A stretch of DNA of 64,000 nt from JAWKZG01 sp041396125. GTDB taxonomy: Bacteria > Pseudomonadota > Gammaproteobacteria > Competibacterales > Competibacteraceae. The notes under the pieces were generated by a model. It was not told the DNA's origin. It searched no databases and saw only the letters and a program-made list of their open reading frames with translations. A program made the translations under genes and the position numbers. Position 1 is the first letter of the stretch. Each line of letters opens with the position of its first letter. Location of the stretch: positions 496,001-560,000 of the forward strand of contig JAWKZG010000002.1 of NCBI GenBank assembly GCA_041396125.1, in the 5' to 3' direction. Positions 28,985 to 37,370 of the stretch are shown in pieces.

Positions 28985-30094
28985 ATGAAAACGAGAATTG
29001 ATCCTGAGCAACAACAGGAAGAGCGTCTGGAAACCCGCCGCAGTTTTCTGCAAACTGCCGCTTCGGTGGCTGCCATAACCGCAATGGCGCCAAGTGCGTT
29101 TGCGCGTAATTTCGGTCCTGACGCCGAACCGGTACGCTATCCTGAACCTGATGTCATAGGGCTTGATCCGCGCTTTAAGTACAAACTCGGTAATACCCCG
29201 ATCCAGCGTTTGTATAAGGGCACCTTATGGGCTGAAGGGCCGGCCTGGAACGGGGTCGGGCGCTACTTGATTTGGAGCGATATTCCCACTAACGAGCAGT
29301 TACGCTGGCTGGAAGAAGATGGTCATGTCTCGCGCCAGTTCCGTTACCCCTCCGGCAACAGCAATGGCAATACTTTCGATTTCCAGGGCCGCCAGATTGC
29401 CTGCGAACACGGTAACCGCCGGGTTGTACGTTATGAGTACGACGGTAGCGTCACAGTGCTGGCCGATAAAGCCGATGGCAAAGAGTTAAATGCGCCTAAT
29501 GACGCAGTGGTGCATCCCGAAGACGGCGCAATCTGGTTCACTGATCCCGGCTACGGCGGATTAATGAACTATGAAGGTAATCGTTTCAATATCGGCTCAG
29601 TACAACCGTTTCAGAAAGAGGCGGTTTACCGTATCGACGCACAAAGTGGTCAGGTCAGCAAAGTTGCCGATGAGCCCTTCAAACCGAATGGGCTGTGCTT
29701 CTCGCCGGATTATAAAATCCTGTATGTCGCGGATACCGGTTCCTCACATTATCCCGATGCCAAAAATATCATCTGGGCTTATGACGTAGACGGCGCAACG
29801 CTGAAAAATCCGCGCGCGTTTGCTGATATGACACTGGATGGCAAATCGGGTTTTGCTGATGGCATCCGCTGCGATGAGGACGGCAATATCTGGTCCAGCG
29901 CCGGCTGGGTTGGCGATGGCTATGATGGGGTGCATATCTTTGCACCGGACGGCACTCGTATTGGTCAGATCAAGCTGCCAGAGATCTGTTCAAATCTCTG
30001 TTTTGGCGGCAGCAAGCGTAATCGCCTGTTTATGACCGGCAGCCAGTCGCTGTATGCAGTGTATGTTGAAACCAGAGGTGCACATATCACCTGA
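28985..30094 (+). CDS. SMP-30/gluconolactonase-family lactonase, Tat-exported
   Basis: 369 residues after a strong GAGGAGG site. A twin-arginine signal (TRRSFLQTAASVAAITAMAP) directs it to the periplasm. The six-bladed propeller of the SMP-30 family is visible through the metal Glu in LWAEGPAWNGVGRYLIWSD, Asn in NAPNDAVVHPEDGAIWFTDP, and FKPNGLCFSPDYKILYVAD plus SGFADGIRCDEDGNIW. These enzymes open sugar lactones to aldonic or aldaric acids. A uronate dehydrogenase-like gene at 35.1 kb makes a sugar-acid lactone a sensible substrate, though it acts in a different compartment. Confidence 0.88.
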   Translation: MKTRIDPEQQQEERLETRRSFLQTAASVAAITAMAPSAFARNFGPDAEPVRYPEPDVIGLDPRFKYKLGNTPIQRLYKGTLWAEGPAWNGVGRYLIWSDIPTNEQLRWLEEDGHVSRQFRYPSGNSNGNTFDFQGRQIACEHGNRRVVRYEYDGSVTVLADKADGKELNAPNDAVVHPEDGAIWFTDPGYGGLMNYEGNRFNIGSVQPFQKEAVYRIDAQSGQVSKVADEPFKPNGLCFSPDYKILYVADTGSSHYPDAKNIIWAYDVDGATLKNPRAFADMTLDGKSGFADGIRCDEDGNIWSSAGWVGDGYDGVHIFAPDGTRIGQIKLPEICSNLCFGGSKRNRLFMTGSQSLYAVYVETRGAHIT

Positions 30095-30107
30095 GGCAGG
30101 AATGGCT

Positions 30108-30131
30108 GGAGCGGCGCTTTGGCGCTGCTCC
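30108..30131 (+). terminator. Terminator hairpin after the lactonase gene
   Basis: GGAGCGGCGC (30108-30117) pairs with GCGCTGCTCC (30122-30131), with one G-T pair, around a TTTG loop, 13 bases after the stop. A short T run (CTTTTTC) follows some 15 bases later. Confidence 0.6.
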
Positions 30132-30173
30132 GGCGGATAAAATCTTTTTCAGTCGCCGTGCCGGAGGAGAGCC

Positions 30174-30767
30174 ATGCGGTATTACCGTGTAATCTGTTCG
30201 CTACTGCTGACATCCATAATAACCTTGGGCTGGCCGGTATTGGCCGGGGACAAGTCCTGGCGCAAACCAGGGCGCAGGATTTACCGCCGTTGCCGGACGA
30301 AAAACCCAACTCCCCTAAAGGCATCAGTCTGTGGCAACCGGGCGATCCCGGTCAGCGCCTGTTCATTGACGGCTCGGTATTAACACCAGACGGACAGGGC
30401 ATTGCCGGTGCTGTCCTGTCGGTTCGTCAGGCGGATGCCAATGGCGTGTACCACCCGGATCGCTATCCAGGCGGATCTGATCACTGACCAGGATGGGCGG
30501 TATGCTTTTGGCACCGTACTGCCGGGGCAATACGCCAGCGTCAAACATATCCATGTGTATGTCCAGCACGAGGCGTATCTGCCGCTGCAGAACTGAAATC
30601 ATCTTTATGGGTGATGAAAATCTGGACAGAATCAACTCAGCGCCGGCGCGGGGTTTTTCTGGAAGAGTCAACCGTCGAGGGGAAACCTTTTTTATGGCCG
30701 CTTTGATATCACGCTTGCGGCCAGCCGGTGGTTGATTGTGCCTGTCGTCAGGTTTGCCGATGTATAA
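30174..30767 (+). pseudogene. Intradiol ring-cleavage dioxygenase family remnant
   Basis: Pieces in several frames assemble one protein: signal peptide MRYYRVICSLLLTSIITLGW; then (shift near 30260) PPLPDEKPNSPKGISLWQPG and ADANGVYHP; then (near 30470) ADLITDQDGRYAFGTVLPGQ with KHIHVYVQHEAYLPLQ; then (near 30595) TEIIFMGDENLDRINS; and finally FFYGRFDITLAASRW. The Tyr after ANGV and the His-Ile-His pair correspond to iron ligands of intradiol dioxygenases, but the protein resembles the exported, poorly characterised branch. At least four frameshifts in 600 bases indicate a pseudogene unless the assembly is very poor here. Confidence 0.7.
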
Positions 30768-30771
30768 CACG

Positions 30772-31437
30772 TTATAAAACCCCGAATTTTTCGTATACTT
30801 CTATGCAGCGGCTGCCTTTTTGCAGGCACTCGCGTGTGGCATTTTCCCCTTCAACCTTGAGCAGCGCCTGATTCAGGATCTGTTCTTCTACGGCGCTTGG
30901 GATAATCACCACCCCATCGACATCACCAAAGACCAGATCGCCGGACTGCACCAGCACGCCACCGACCTCGACCGGCACATCAATGGCGATCAGCTTGCCC
31001 CGGCCCTGCGAATCCAGCGGCGCAATACCGCCCGCAAAAACCGGGAAACGCATGTCCCGGATATAGCGTACATCGCGCACCAGACCATCCGTCAAACAAC
31101 CGGTCGCGCCGCGCATTGAGGCTGCGGTGCTGAGCAATTCACCCCAGGGCGCAATACGGCCGCTGGTACCGCACGCCAGTACCGCGACATCGTCCGGTTT
31201 GAGATCATCCAGCAGTGCGATTTCCAGCTCGTAGGGGTTTTCGCCCGGTTCGACATGATAAACATCACGAAACAAGCCGGTACGTGCCCGACCCACCAGG
31301 GTCAGGTCGTCGTCCAGTGGTCGGATAGTCGGCGGTAAGGCCTGACGGCGATAGCCAAAACTGTCCAGCGTATCGGACAATACCGATGTGTAGAGTTTGC
31401 TGCGGGCGGTTTGCAATAATGCCGGCTCGGCGGGCAT
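30772..31437 (-). CDS. RraA-family protein, probable 4-hydroxy-4-methyl-2-oxoglutarate-type aldolase
   Basis: 221 residues. The fold core appears as DDVAVLACGTSGRIAPWGEL, then GATGCLTDGLVRDVRYI with the Arg-Asp pair of the active site; a Glu stands 21 residues before the Arg, an acidic position associated with aldolase-active members rather than pure RNase E regulators. FGDVDGVVIIP near the C-terminus is also standard. The enzyme class cleaves pyruvate from branched keto acids using a metal ion. It is the last gene of a minus-strand operon (PhyH, ABC ATPase, permease, binding protein), so it probably acts on a product of the imported compound. Confidence 0.85.
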   Translation of the reverse strand: MPAEPALLQTARSKLYTSVLSDTLDSFGYRRQALPPTIRPLDDDLTLVGRARTGLFRDVYHVEPGENPYELEIALLDDLKPDDVAVLACGTSGRIAPWGELLSTAASMRGATGCLTDGLVRDVRYIRDMRFPVFAGGIAPLDSQGRGKLIAIDVPVEVGGVLVQSGDLVFGDVDGVVIIPSAVEEQILNQALLKVEGENATRECLQKGSRCIEVYEKFGVL

Positions 31438-31456
31438 AAGCGAGGTCTCCGTGGTT

Positions 31457-32263
31457 TTACAGAATACTGCGAATGGGTTGACGTGGTGCCGGGTTGAGCC
31501 CGATCAAATCCATGGCAATACGCTCATAGGTGCCATCGGCTATCATGGCTGCCAATGCCTGGTTAATAGCCCGCACAAGATTGGGTTTGCCTTGTTTGAC
31601 GGCCCAGCCCATCTGAAACGAATCCAGCAGCTCATCCACCAGCCGTAAGGGCAGGTTAGCGGTTTTGATGGCGTAAGCCGCGGCAATGCTTTCTGTTATG
31701 ACTGCATCGATATTGCCATTGACCAGATCCTGCAGCGCGTCCGGGTCAGCTTTATAGGTTTTTATGTCGGCGTCGAGCTTTTCGGCCAGCGGCACAAAGG
31801 TCGATGCCACGATGACGCCAATGGTTTTGCCGTGGGCATCGGCAGGTGTCTGGATCGGGGAATCCAGCGGCACTACCAGGCGGGCACCGGATTCGACCCA
31901 GGCATCGCAAAAAGTCACGGCTTTTTGGCGTTCGGCGGTGATGCCCATCGGGTTACTGACAAGATCATACTGATCGGCTTGCAGCCCGATCAGGATCGAC
32001 TCCCATTTAACGATTGAGGGTCTATAGCTGAGGCCGAGCCGCTGGGCGATTTCTGCCATGATGCGCAGCTCGAAGCCGTCCAGTTCGCCGCTGGGTGCGC
32101 GCAGACTGAATGGTGGAAAAGTGCCCTCGGTGGCGCTGCTGAGTTCGCCGGGTTGCAGTAGTTCAAGTGCTTGCGCGTTGGCTGGGCGAAGGTTGAAAAC
32201 AGAGGCTGCCGTTGTTAGCGTTGCTAGCGATAGGCTTGAGCCGATAAAATCGCGTCGTTTCAT
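31457..32263 (-). CDS. Amino-acid-type ABC transporter substrate-binding protein
   Basis: 268 residues with a Tat-like signal (KRRDFIGSSLSLATLTTAAS). The mature protein begins LLQPGELSSATEGTFPPFSL, followed by GFELRIMAEIAQRLGLSYRP, the typical start of family 3 solute-binding proteins, with the ligand Arg/Asp positions in RQKAVTFCDAWVESGARLVV. It lies 21 bases before RraA and 21 after the permease. Specificity is not readable; family members bind polar amino acids, opines or related small acids. Confidence 0.9.
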   Translation of the reverse strand: MKRRDFIGSSLSLATLTTAASVFNLRPANAQALELLQPGELSSATEGTFPPFSLRAPSGELDGFELRIMAEIAQRLGLSYRPSIVKWESILIGLQADQYDLVSNPMGITAERQKAVTFCDAWVESGARLVVPLDSPIQTPADAHGKTIGVIVASTFVPLAEKLDADIKTYKADPDALQDLVNGNIDAVITESIAAAYAIKTANLPLRLVDELLDSFQMGWAVKQGKPNLVRAINQALAAMIADGTYERIAMDLIGLNPAPRQPIRSIL

Positions 32264-32284
32264 TGCGTGGTCTCCTGGCGGGGA

Positions 32285-32971
32285 TCAGTGGTAAAAGGCA
32301 TTTCGCTTTTCGAACCAGTTCGCGAACCAGCTCAGCAGTGTGGTCATCAGCAGATAAAGTAAAGCTGCCACGATGTAAAAATCAAACGGCTTGAATGTTG
32401 CGGCAATCAGGGTTTGCGTATAAAGCGTCAGTTCAACCACAGTAATTGTCGACAACAGCGAGGTGTTTTTCAGGGTGTTGATCGCTTCGTTGGTCAGTGC
32501 CGGGACAATGATCCGTGTCACCTGAGGCAGAATAATGTCGCGCATAGTCTGACTGTAACTCATGCCCAAAGCCTGGGCAGACTCAAACTGGCCTCGCGGG
32601 ATTGCCTTCAGCCCGGCCCGCACGATTTCTGCCACATAGGCACCGCTGCTCAGCCCCAGTGCGATCACACCAGCTACAAACGGTGAGAGCCGCATACCCA
32701 TTTGTGGCAGTCCGAAATAGACAATAAAAATCTGGATCAGGGTTGGTGTGCCCCGCATGAACCAGATATAAAACTCCGCCGGCCAGCGTAGCAATCGATA
32801 TGAAGATGTTTTGGCCAGCGCGCCAACAAGGCCGCAAAGCCAGCTCAGCAGGATCGTTGCAAAAGCGATCTGCAGGGCGATCAGGCAGGCATGGGCAAAT
32901 CCTGGCAGGTAGGCAGAGAGCCATTGCAAGTAGGCCAGGATACGTTCACTCAGGTCGCTGGTTTCGTTCAT
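32285..32971 (-). CDS. Amino-acid-type ABC transporter permease
   Basis: 228 residues with about five helices, of the HisM/GlnP type. The N-terminal ACLIALQIAFATILLSWLCG is a membrane segment and the cytosolic coupling loop reads GLKAIPRGQFESAQALGMSY followed by IILPQVTRIIVPALTNEAIN, matching the EAA consensus. It shares four bases with the upstream ATPase gene (ATGA). It forms the channel for the importer with the neighbouring ATPase and binding protein. Confidence 0.92.
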   Translation of the reverse strand: MNETSDLSERILAYLQWLSAYLPGFAHACLIALQIAFATILLSWLCGLVGALAKTSSYRLLRWPAEFYIWFMRGTPTLIQIFIVYFGLPQMGMRLSPFVAGVIALGLSSGAYVAEIVRAGLKAIPRGQFESAQALGMSYSQTMRDIILPQVTRIIVPALTNEAINTLKNTSLLSTITVVELTLYTQTLIAATFKPFDFYIVAALLYLLMTTLLSWFANWFEKRNAFYH

Positions 32972-33780
32972 AAGGCAAGGTCTGACGAGGCAGTGTTATT
33001 GTGCAATACCCGGCGTAGAAATTGGCGGGTGCGTTCATTGGCGGGTGCGCTTAGTAACTGCCCGGATGGGCCTTGCTCGGCAATCTCACCCTGATCGATA
33101 AAAACCGTACGGGTACTGACATGACGGGCAAAGCCGATTTCGTGGGTCACTACCAGCATGGTCATGCCGCGTTCAGCCAAAGCACGCATCAAATCCAGCA
33201 CTTCGCCAACCAGTTCAGGGTCAAGGGCCGAGGTGACCTCATCGAATAGCATCAATTTCGGTTCCATCGCCAGGGCGCGCACAATGGCGACTCTTTGCTG
33301 CTGACCGCCGGACAGGCGGCTTGGGTAGCTGTTTTGTTTATCTGCCAGTCCAATGCTGGCCAGTAGCTCTTTGCCCCGTTCCAGCGCGTGTGCTCGAGGT
33401 TGATGTTTGACTTTAAGCGGTGCCTCGATCACGTTTTCAAGTACGGTTTTGTGAGGCCATAAATTATAGTTCTGAAACACCATACCAATCTGTGAGCGCA
33501 GGTTGCGCAGTTGCGCAGCCCGTCGCCAGGATAGCCGTCTGGGATGGTAATCGACGGCTTTACCCTGGAATTGAAGGGTGCCGGAATCAGGAACGTTTCC
33601 AACAGATTCACACAGCGCAGCAGAGGTGCTTTTACCGGAACCGCTGGCACCGATAATGGCAATAACTTCGCCGGCTGTTACCTGTAGTGATACACCTTTC
33701 AGTACCTCATGTGAGCCAAAGGATTTGCGCAGCTGGTGCAGATCGAGTAGGGGGGCATGGGTCGATGGTTGCTGCTGCAC
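32968..33780 (-). CDS. Amino-acid-type ABC transporter ATPase, GlnQ/HisP family
   Basis: 270 residues with Walker A GASGSGKST, the Q-loop in FQNYNLWPHKTVLENVIEAP, signature LSGGQQQRVAIVRALA, Walker B LMLFDEVTSALDPELV, and the switch histidine in VVTHEIGFARHVSTR. These are all intact; Glu is followed by Val rather than Pro, as in HisP and GlnQ. It overlaps the permease gene by four bases and starts 13 bases after the PhyH stop when the PhyH frame is restored, so all five minus-strand genes form one operon. Confidence 0.93.
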   Translation of the reverse strand: MQQQPSTHAPLLDLHQLRKSFGSHEVLKGVSLQVTAGEVIAIIGASGSGKSTSAALCESVGNVPDSGTLQFQGKAVDYHPRRLSWRRAAQLRNLRSQIGMVFQNYNLWPHKTVLENVIEAPLKVKHQPRAHALERGKELLASIGLADKQNSYPSRLSGGQQQRVAIVRALAMEPKLMLFDEVTSALDPELVGEVLDLMRALAERGMTMLVVTHEIGFARHVSTRTVFIDQGEIAEQGPSGQLLSAPANERTRQFLRRVLHNNTASSDLAL

Positions 33781-33792
33781 GCTTAAACCGGG

Positions 33793-34612
33793 TTATCGCC
33801 CAACCCGCTGGGGCGGGTTTATGGCATCGCGAAATCTGCAAGCAATAGCGGCTGCGTCGAAATCTGCTTTTGGGGCGGGCTCCAGATCGAAATGATCGGA
33901 AGCGTGACCGCGCAACAGGGTTGCCGAATCGCGTGGTCCCTGCTGTTTCACGTCAGGCCGCATATGGCGGATAACCATCCGCTATTCTGGGGCCGTCCGA
34001 GTTGTTGGGGCCGGAGCCGTGTACCACCTGCATGTGATGAAATGAGGCCTGACCAGGCTGCAGACAGATATCAAAGGACATCGTCGTCCCGATAGTCGAG
34101 TTTGGCCTGCTGTCCGAAAAACAGCATATTGTTTCACCATAGGTGTTGGCATGCGCCAGCTGACCGAGCCGGTGTGTGCCACGCACCACCCGTAAACAGC
34201 CGTTAGCGGGGCTGGTTGGCGTGAAGGCAACCCAGGCATTGAGTACGCCATCAGCGGGTTCCAGTCCTGCATAGGTGGAATCCTGATGTAAGGAAACAAA
34301 GCCTGGGGTATGTGCGGGTTTTGCAAAAAAATCGGTCGACCAGCACAGAATGTCAGGGCCGAGTATTTGCTCAACAGCATCCAGTAGCGGTGCTGCGCTG
34401 ACAATGTCGTATAACCAGGTTGCCAGCAAATGTACCTTGAAACGTTGCCCGGAGCCGAACTGATCCTTGGCCTGATTCTGAAAGTCAACGTAGCGTGTGC
34501 TTAACTGTCTGGCGTAATCACCAGTCAGTACCGGAACGGGAAAAAGCACGCCATCTTGTTGGTAACGCTCAATTTGCGCAGTGCTGAGCGGTTTTGAAGC
34601 TAGTGAACACAT
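33793..34612 (-). CDS. Phytanoyl-CoA dioxygenase (PhyH) family protein, one-base frameshift
   Basis: About 272 residues once restored. Fe(II)/2-oxoglutarate dioxygenase features are GFVSLHQDSTYAGL (His-x-Asp metal ligands) and the distal His in SFHHMQVVHGSGPNNSD. An extra base in the CC at 33979-33980 (minus strand GCGGATGG for GCGATGG) shifts the frame; the correct one goes on as MVIRHMRPDVKQQG to the stop at 33793. PhyH enzymes hydroxylate small molecules, lipids or ectoine. Being first gene of an operon with an importer and an aldolase, it may carry out the first oxidation of the imported compound. Confidence 0.82.
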
Positions 34613-34720
34613 CTGTTATCGATCCTGCTTATTTTAGTTTTTTAACGCGTGATTTTGATAATTTTTTGCAGCGCTGTAAAAGCCGTATTGAAAGGCCGGG
34701 CAGGAAATATCGGTTGCCCG

Positions 34721-34756
34721 AAAGCGCCTAATAAAGCGCCTAATAAAGCGTCTAGT
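34721..34756. repeat. 12-base tandem repeat, three copies
   Basis: AAAGCGCCTAAT at 34721-34732 and again at 34733-34744, then AAAGCGTCTAGT at 34745-34756. It lies 110-145 bases upstream of the PhyH operon start. It could be a binding site array or a slipped-strand duplication. Confidence 0.85.
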
Positions 34757-35053
34757 ATAGCAGCGCTCGGGGCCGGCGACTAAGGCGGCTCAACAGAAGA
34801 AGGAGAGCAAACATCAACGATAATGGCAAGGGTAATGAAAAATATAAAAAAAGCGTCCCTGCGACCGATTGCGCATCCATTGCGCCGTAAGTTGGAATAA
34901 CGCCGAGCGAGACGTGTTGTAAGCAATAAGCGGTGAGAAATAACTGGATGGGAGTATGTGCACCCGGCATGACAGACTGTTGACATTGCGATGACGGTTT
35001 AGTGAAAGACGGGCCGGCATTGCGCTGCTACCATGGCAACGTTTTACACTAGG

Positions 35054-35121
35054 TTCCTAACCCAAACAGGTCCCTAACCCAAACAGGCCCCTAATCCAAA
35101 CAGGCCGCTAACCCAAACAGG
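35054..35121 (+). repeat. 17-base tandem repeat, four copies, last copy supplies the ribosome site
   Basis: Units at 35054-35070, 35071-35087, 35088-35104 and 35105-35121 share the consensus CCTAACCCAAACAGG and differ at only a few positions (CTAATCC in the third, CGCTAA in the fourth). The fourth ends CAGG followed by AG, giving the AGGAG ribosome site just before ATG 35131. Every unit thus contains a partial Shine-Dalgarno, and only the last is completed. Confidence 0.9.
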
Positions 35122-35130
35122 AGAAAAACG

Positions 35131-35937
35131 ATGCAAAATGTATTAATGACTGGGGCCGCCGGTGGTATCGGCAGCCATTTTCGTAGCCTGCTGAAAGGAC
35201 GTTACCAGCGTCTCAGACTGTCTGATATTAAAGAACCGGCTGATCTGGCGGCGGATGAGGAATTCGTTCCTGCTGATCTGGCCGATATGGCTGCGGTGGA
35301 GCGCATGGTGGACGGCATGGACGGCATTATCCATTTCGGCGGATATTCGGTAGAAGGACCCTGGGATGTCATTCATTCGTCTAATATTGTAGGGCTGCAC
35401 AATCTGTTCGAAGCGTCCCGCCGGGCCGGGGTGAAGCGAATTATTTTTGCCTCATCCAATCATGCTGTCGGTTTTTATCGTCGGACGCGCCGGATCGGCG
35501 TCGATGAACACGTTCGGCCAGACAGCCGTTACGGCGTCAGCAAGGCCTTTGGTGAGGCGCTCGGGTCTTTTTATGCTGATAAATTCGGCTTGGGTGTGAT
35601 GTGCATCCGGATCGGCAATGTCGATCTGCGTCCGATCGATCATCGCCGTCTCTCGATCTGGGTACATCCGGAAGATCTGGCGCAACTGGTGCACATCGGG
35701 CTGACTCATCCGGATGTCCACTACGAAATCGTCTATGGCATGTCACACAATGAGCGTGCCTGGTGGGATAACGAAACCGCCCGGCGTCTGGGTTACCAAC
35801 CCAAACACCGGGCCGAAGATCATGCTGAACACGCACTGGCTGCGCAGGCCCAGGTCGGTCCTGATCCGATCGGTGATTTGTTTCAGGGTGGCACGTTTTG
35901 CGCGCAGGAGTTTGACGGCGATCTGAAAAAGCTCTAA
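35131..35937 (+). CDS. udh: NAD-dependent uronate dehydrogenase-like short-chain epimerase/dehydrogenase
   Basis: 268 residues, matching the length of uronate dehydrogenase, which oxidises galacturonate or glucuronate to the aldarolactone. The dinucleotide loop is TGAAGGIGSHF (GxxGxxG), with DLADMAAVERMVDGMDGIIH, FASSNHAVGFY, the catalytic Tyr-Lys in RYGVSKAFGE, and the C-terminal NERAWWDNETARRLGYQPK and FQGGTF, all closely following Agrobacterium-type Udh as I remember it. It could act on another hexose. The leader contains four 17-base repeats ending in its ribosome site. A lactonase gene at 29 kb supports sugar-acid use. Confidence 0.82.
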   Translation: MQNVLMTGAAGGIGSHFRSLLKGRYQRLRLSDIKEPADLAADEEFVPADLADMAAVERMVDGMDGIIHFGGYSVEGPWDVIHSSNIVGLHNLFEASRRAGVKRIIFASSNHAVGFYRRTRRIGVDEHVRPDSRYGVSKAFGEALGSFYADKFGLGVMCIRIGNVDLRPIDHRRLSIWVHPEDLAQLVHIGLTHPDVHYEIVYGMSHNERAWWDNETARRLGYQPKHRAEDHAEHALAAQAQVGPDPIGDLFQGGTFCAQEFDGDLKKL

Positions 35938-35954
35938 GCCGGAGGTGATCCGGC
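35938..35954. terminator. Small hairpin between convergent udh and usp genes
   Basis: GCCGGA (35938-35943) pairs with TCCGGC (35949-35954) around five bases, directly after the udh stop and facing the usp stop. Short stem and no T run make it weak. Confidence 0.45.
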
Positions 35955-35977
35955 CAGAGTCTGTTATTGCATGTTAT

Positions 35978-36400
35978 TTACTTCACCAGAGTAACCGGCA
36001 CCGGTGCCAGATGGATCACTTTGGTCGCGATGGAGCCGAGCAGTAAATTGCCAATCGCGCTCATGCCACGACTGCCCATAATGATCTGATCTATGCTGAG
36101 CTGCTGGGCATATTGTGCGATAGTTTCAGCAATCGGCCCGGTCACTGTATGCAGGCTGTAAGGGATATTGGCCTGCTCCAGCAGGGTCCGCACGGTTTGG
36201 GTTTCGCGCAGGGCCTGTTCGTGATGAAAATCTGCAATGGTTGCAGCCGGCACGAAGCTGGCAATGTCGCCGCTCAAGGGCGGTTGCACGTTCAGTAAAT
36301 GGAGCTCGGTATCTTGTTGGTGTGGCCAGAGCTTGGCGATATAGGCGCCTGCCCGCTCGGCACTGGGTGATCCGTCAACAGGTAAAAGTAGTTTGAGCAT
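35978..36400 (-). CDS. Universal stress protein, single UspA domain
   Basis: 140 residues from the ATG at 36400, chosen because GGAGGT lies directly before it; a longer in-frame start at 36475 overlaps the next gene. KLLLPVDGSPSAERA holds the first strand and Asp, and the ATP-binding signature appears as IIMGSRGMSAIGNLLLGSIA followed by HLAPVPVTLVK, matching G-2x-G-9x-G-S/T. It probably binds ATP and responds to stress or starvation. The TerC-type gene precedes it by 13 bases on the same strand. Confidence 0.92.
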   Translation of the reverse strand: MLKLLLPVDGSPSAERAGAYIAKLWPHQQDTELHLLNVQPPLSGDIASFVPAATIADFHHEQALRETQTVRTLLEQANIPYSLHTVTGPIAETIAQYAQQLSIDQIIMGSRGMSAIGNLLLGSIATKVIHLAPVPVTLVK

Positions 36401-36413
36401 ATAACCTCCGTTT

Positions 36414-37109
36414 TTAGTCACTACTGAGCCGGCGCTGTTGTCGGGCAGCCAGCCAGCGGCCTGTGACAACGACACCGATAGCGCCCAGTACAGGTGCTGC
36501 GGTGTGCAGCCAGGGCAGACGTTGCACGATACCGTCGGCCAGTACCGGGTCGCCGATCAGGACATCACCGGCAACCCAGCCGAGCAGCGCGCCGCCGATC
36601 AGCACAATGCCCGGATAGCGGTGCAGCAGACGTAAAATCAGGGTGCTGCCCCAGACAATTAATGGAATGCTGATCAGCAGTCCCAGAACCAGAAGTAAAA
36701 CACTGCCTTTGGCCGCAGCGGCGATGCCGATTACATTATCGAGACTCATGACCGCATCGGCCAGGGCAATAGTCTGAATAGCGCCCCAGAGATTATTCCG
36801 GGCGGTAATCTGATGGCTTTCCGAGCTGGGTTCAGGTTGCAGCAGCTTGACCGCGATCCACAGCAGCAACAGACCGCCGACCAGTTTCAGATAGGGAATA
36901 GCTAGAAGGTACACGATGCCGGCGGCGAACAGAATCCGCAGTACTATCGCCGCACCTGTGCCCAGCATAATACCCCAGCGCTGTTGCTGCGGCGGCAATG
37001 AACGGCAGGCCAGCGCGATGACAATGGCGTTATCGCCACTGAGCAGAATATCAATGCCTATAATTTGCAGTAGAGCGACCCAGAACTGGGGCTCGGTTAC
37101 CTCGGCCAC
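36414..37109 (-). CDS. TerC-family membrane protein (YjbE-like)
   Basis: 231 residues from GTG 37109, chosen because GAAGGAAAC lies before it; an upstream in-frame ATG at 37175 lacks a ribosome site. About seven helices. The TerC hallmarks are IIGIDILLSGDNAIVIALAC and, in the second half, IALADAVMSLDNVIGIAAAA; both acidic DN pairs are intact. Relatives are linked to manganese export or tellurite resistance. I looked for a yybP-ykoY manganese riboswitch upstream, at 37110-37370, and saw none. Co-directional with the Usp gene. Confidence 0.87.
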   Translation of the reverse strand: MAEVTEPQFWVALLQIIGIDILLSGDNAIVIALACRSLPPQQQRWGIMLGTGAAIVLRILFAAGIVYLLAIPYLKLVGGLLLLWIAVKLLQPEPSSESHQITARNNLWGAIQTIALADAVMSLDNVIGIAAAAKGSVLLLVLGLLISIPLIVWGSTLILRLLHRYPGIVLIGGALLGWVAGDVLIGDPVLADGIVQRLPWLHTAAPVLGAIGVVVTGRWLAARQQRRLSSD

Positions 37110-37370
37110 GATTACGTTTCCTTCTATAAAATTAAGCCAATAAAGTAAGTCAATAATTTGGGGGAATGATTTCAAACAGCCTGCTAAGCTAACATGCCCT
37201 GTCAGCTTGTGACTAGTTTGCGCCGGTTAGCGGATAGTTGTTGGACGCAGGATGGTTTTCCTGGCGTGATGAAATCGTTATGATGCTGTCAGCAGTCTAT
37301 CAATGGATAGGATTATACGTGGCTAAATTCTGGGCTGTAGTCTGCATGATTGCAATGAAAATAGGATCTT

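Larger units (their letters stand above)
34613..35130. other. Divergent intergenic region with two different tandem repeats
   Basis: 518 bases between the PhyH operon (minus) and the uronate dehydrogenase-like gene (plus). It holds a 12-base triplet repeat at 34721-34756 and a 17-base fourfold repeat at 35054-35121. A minus-strand frame of 72 codons at 34752-34970 encodes a hydrophobic C-terminal half, but two overlapping frames are equally open and no ribosome site supports it, so I do not call a gene. The region must carry promoters for both directions. Confidence 0.7.

Noticed and set aside
34752..34970. Small hydrophobic membrane protein on the minus strand
   Set aside because: Three overlapping frames are open there, without ribosome site or recognisable family.
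34721..35121. Possible CRISPR-like repeats
   Set aside because: Units are 12 and 17 bases in direct contact with no spacers, so these are tandem repeats.
37110..37370. Manganese (yybP-ykoY) riboswitch upstream of the TerC gene
   Set aside because: No conserved loop sequences were seen on the relevant strand.
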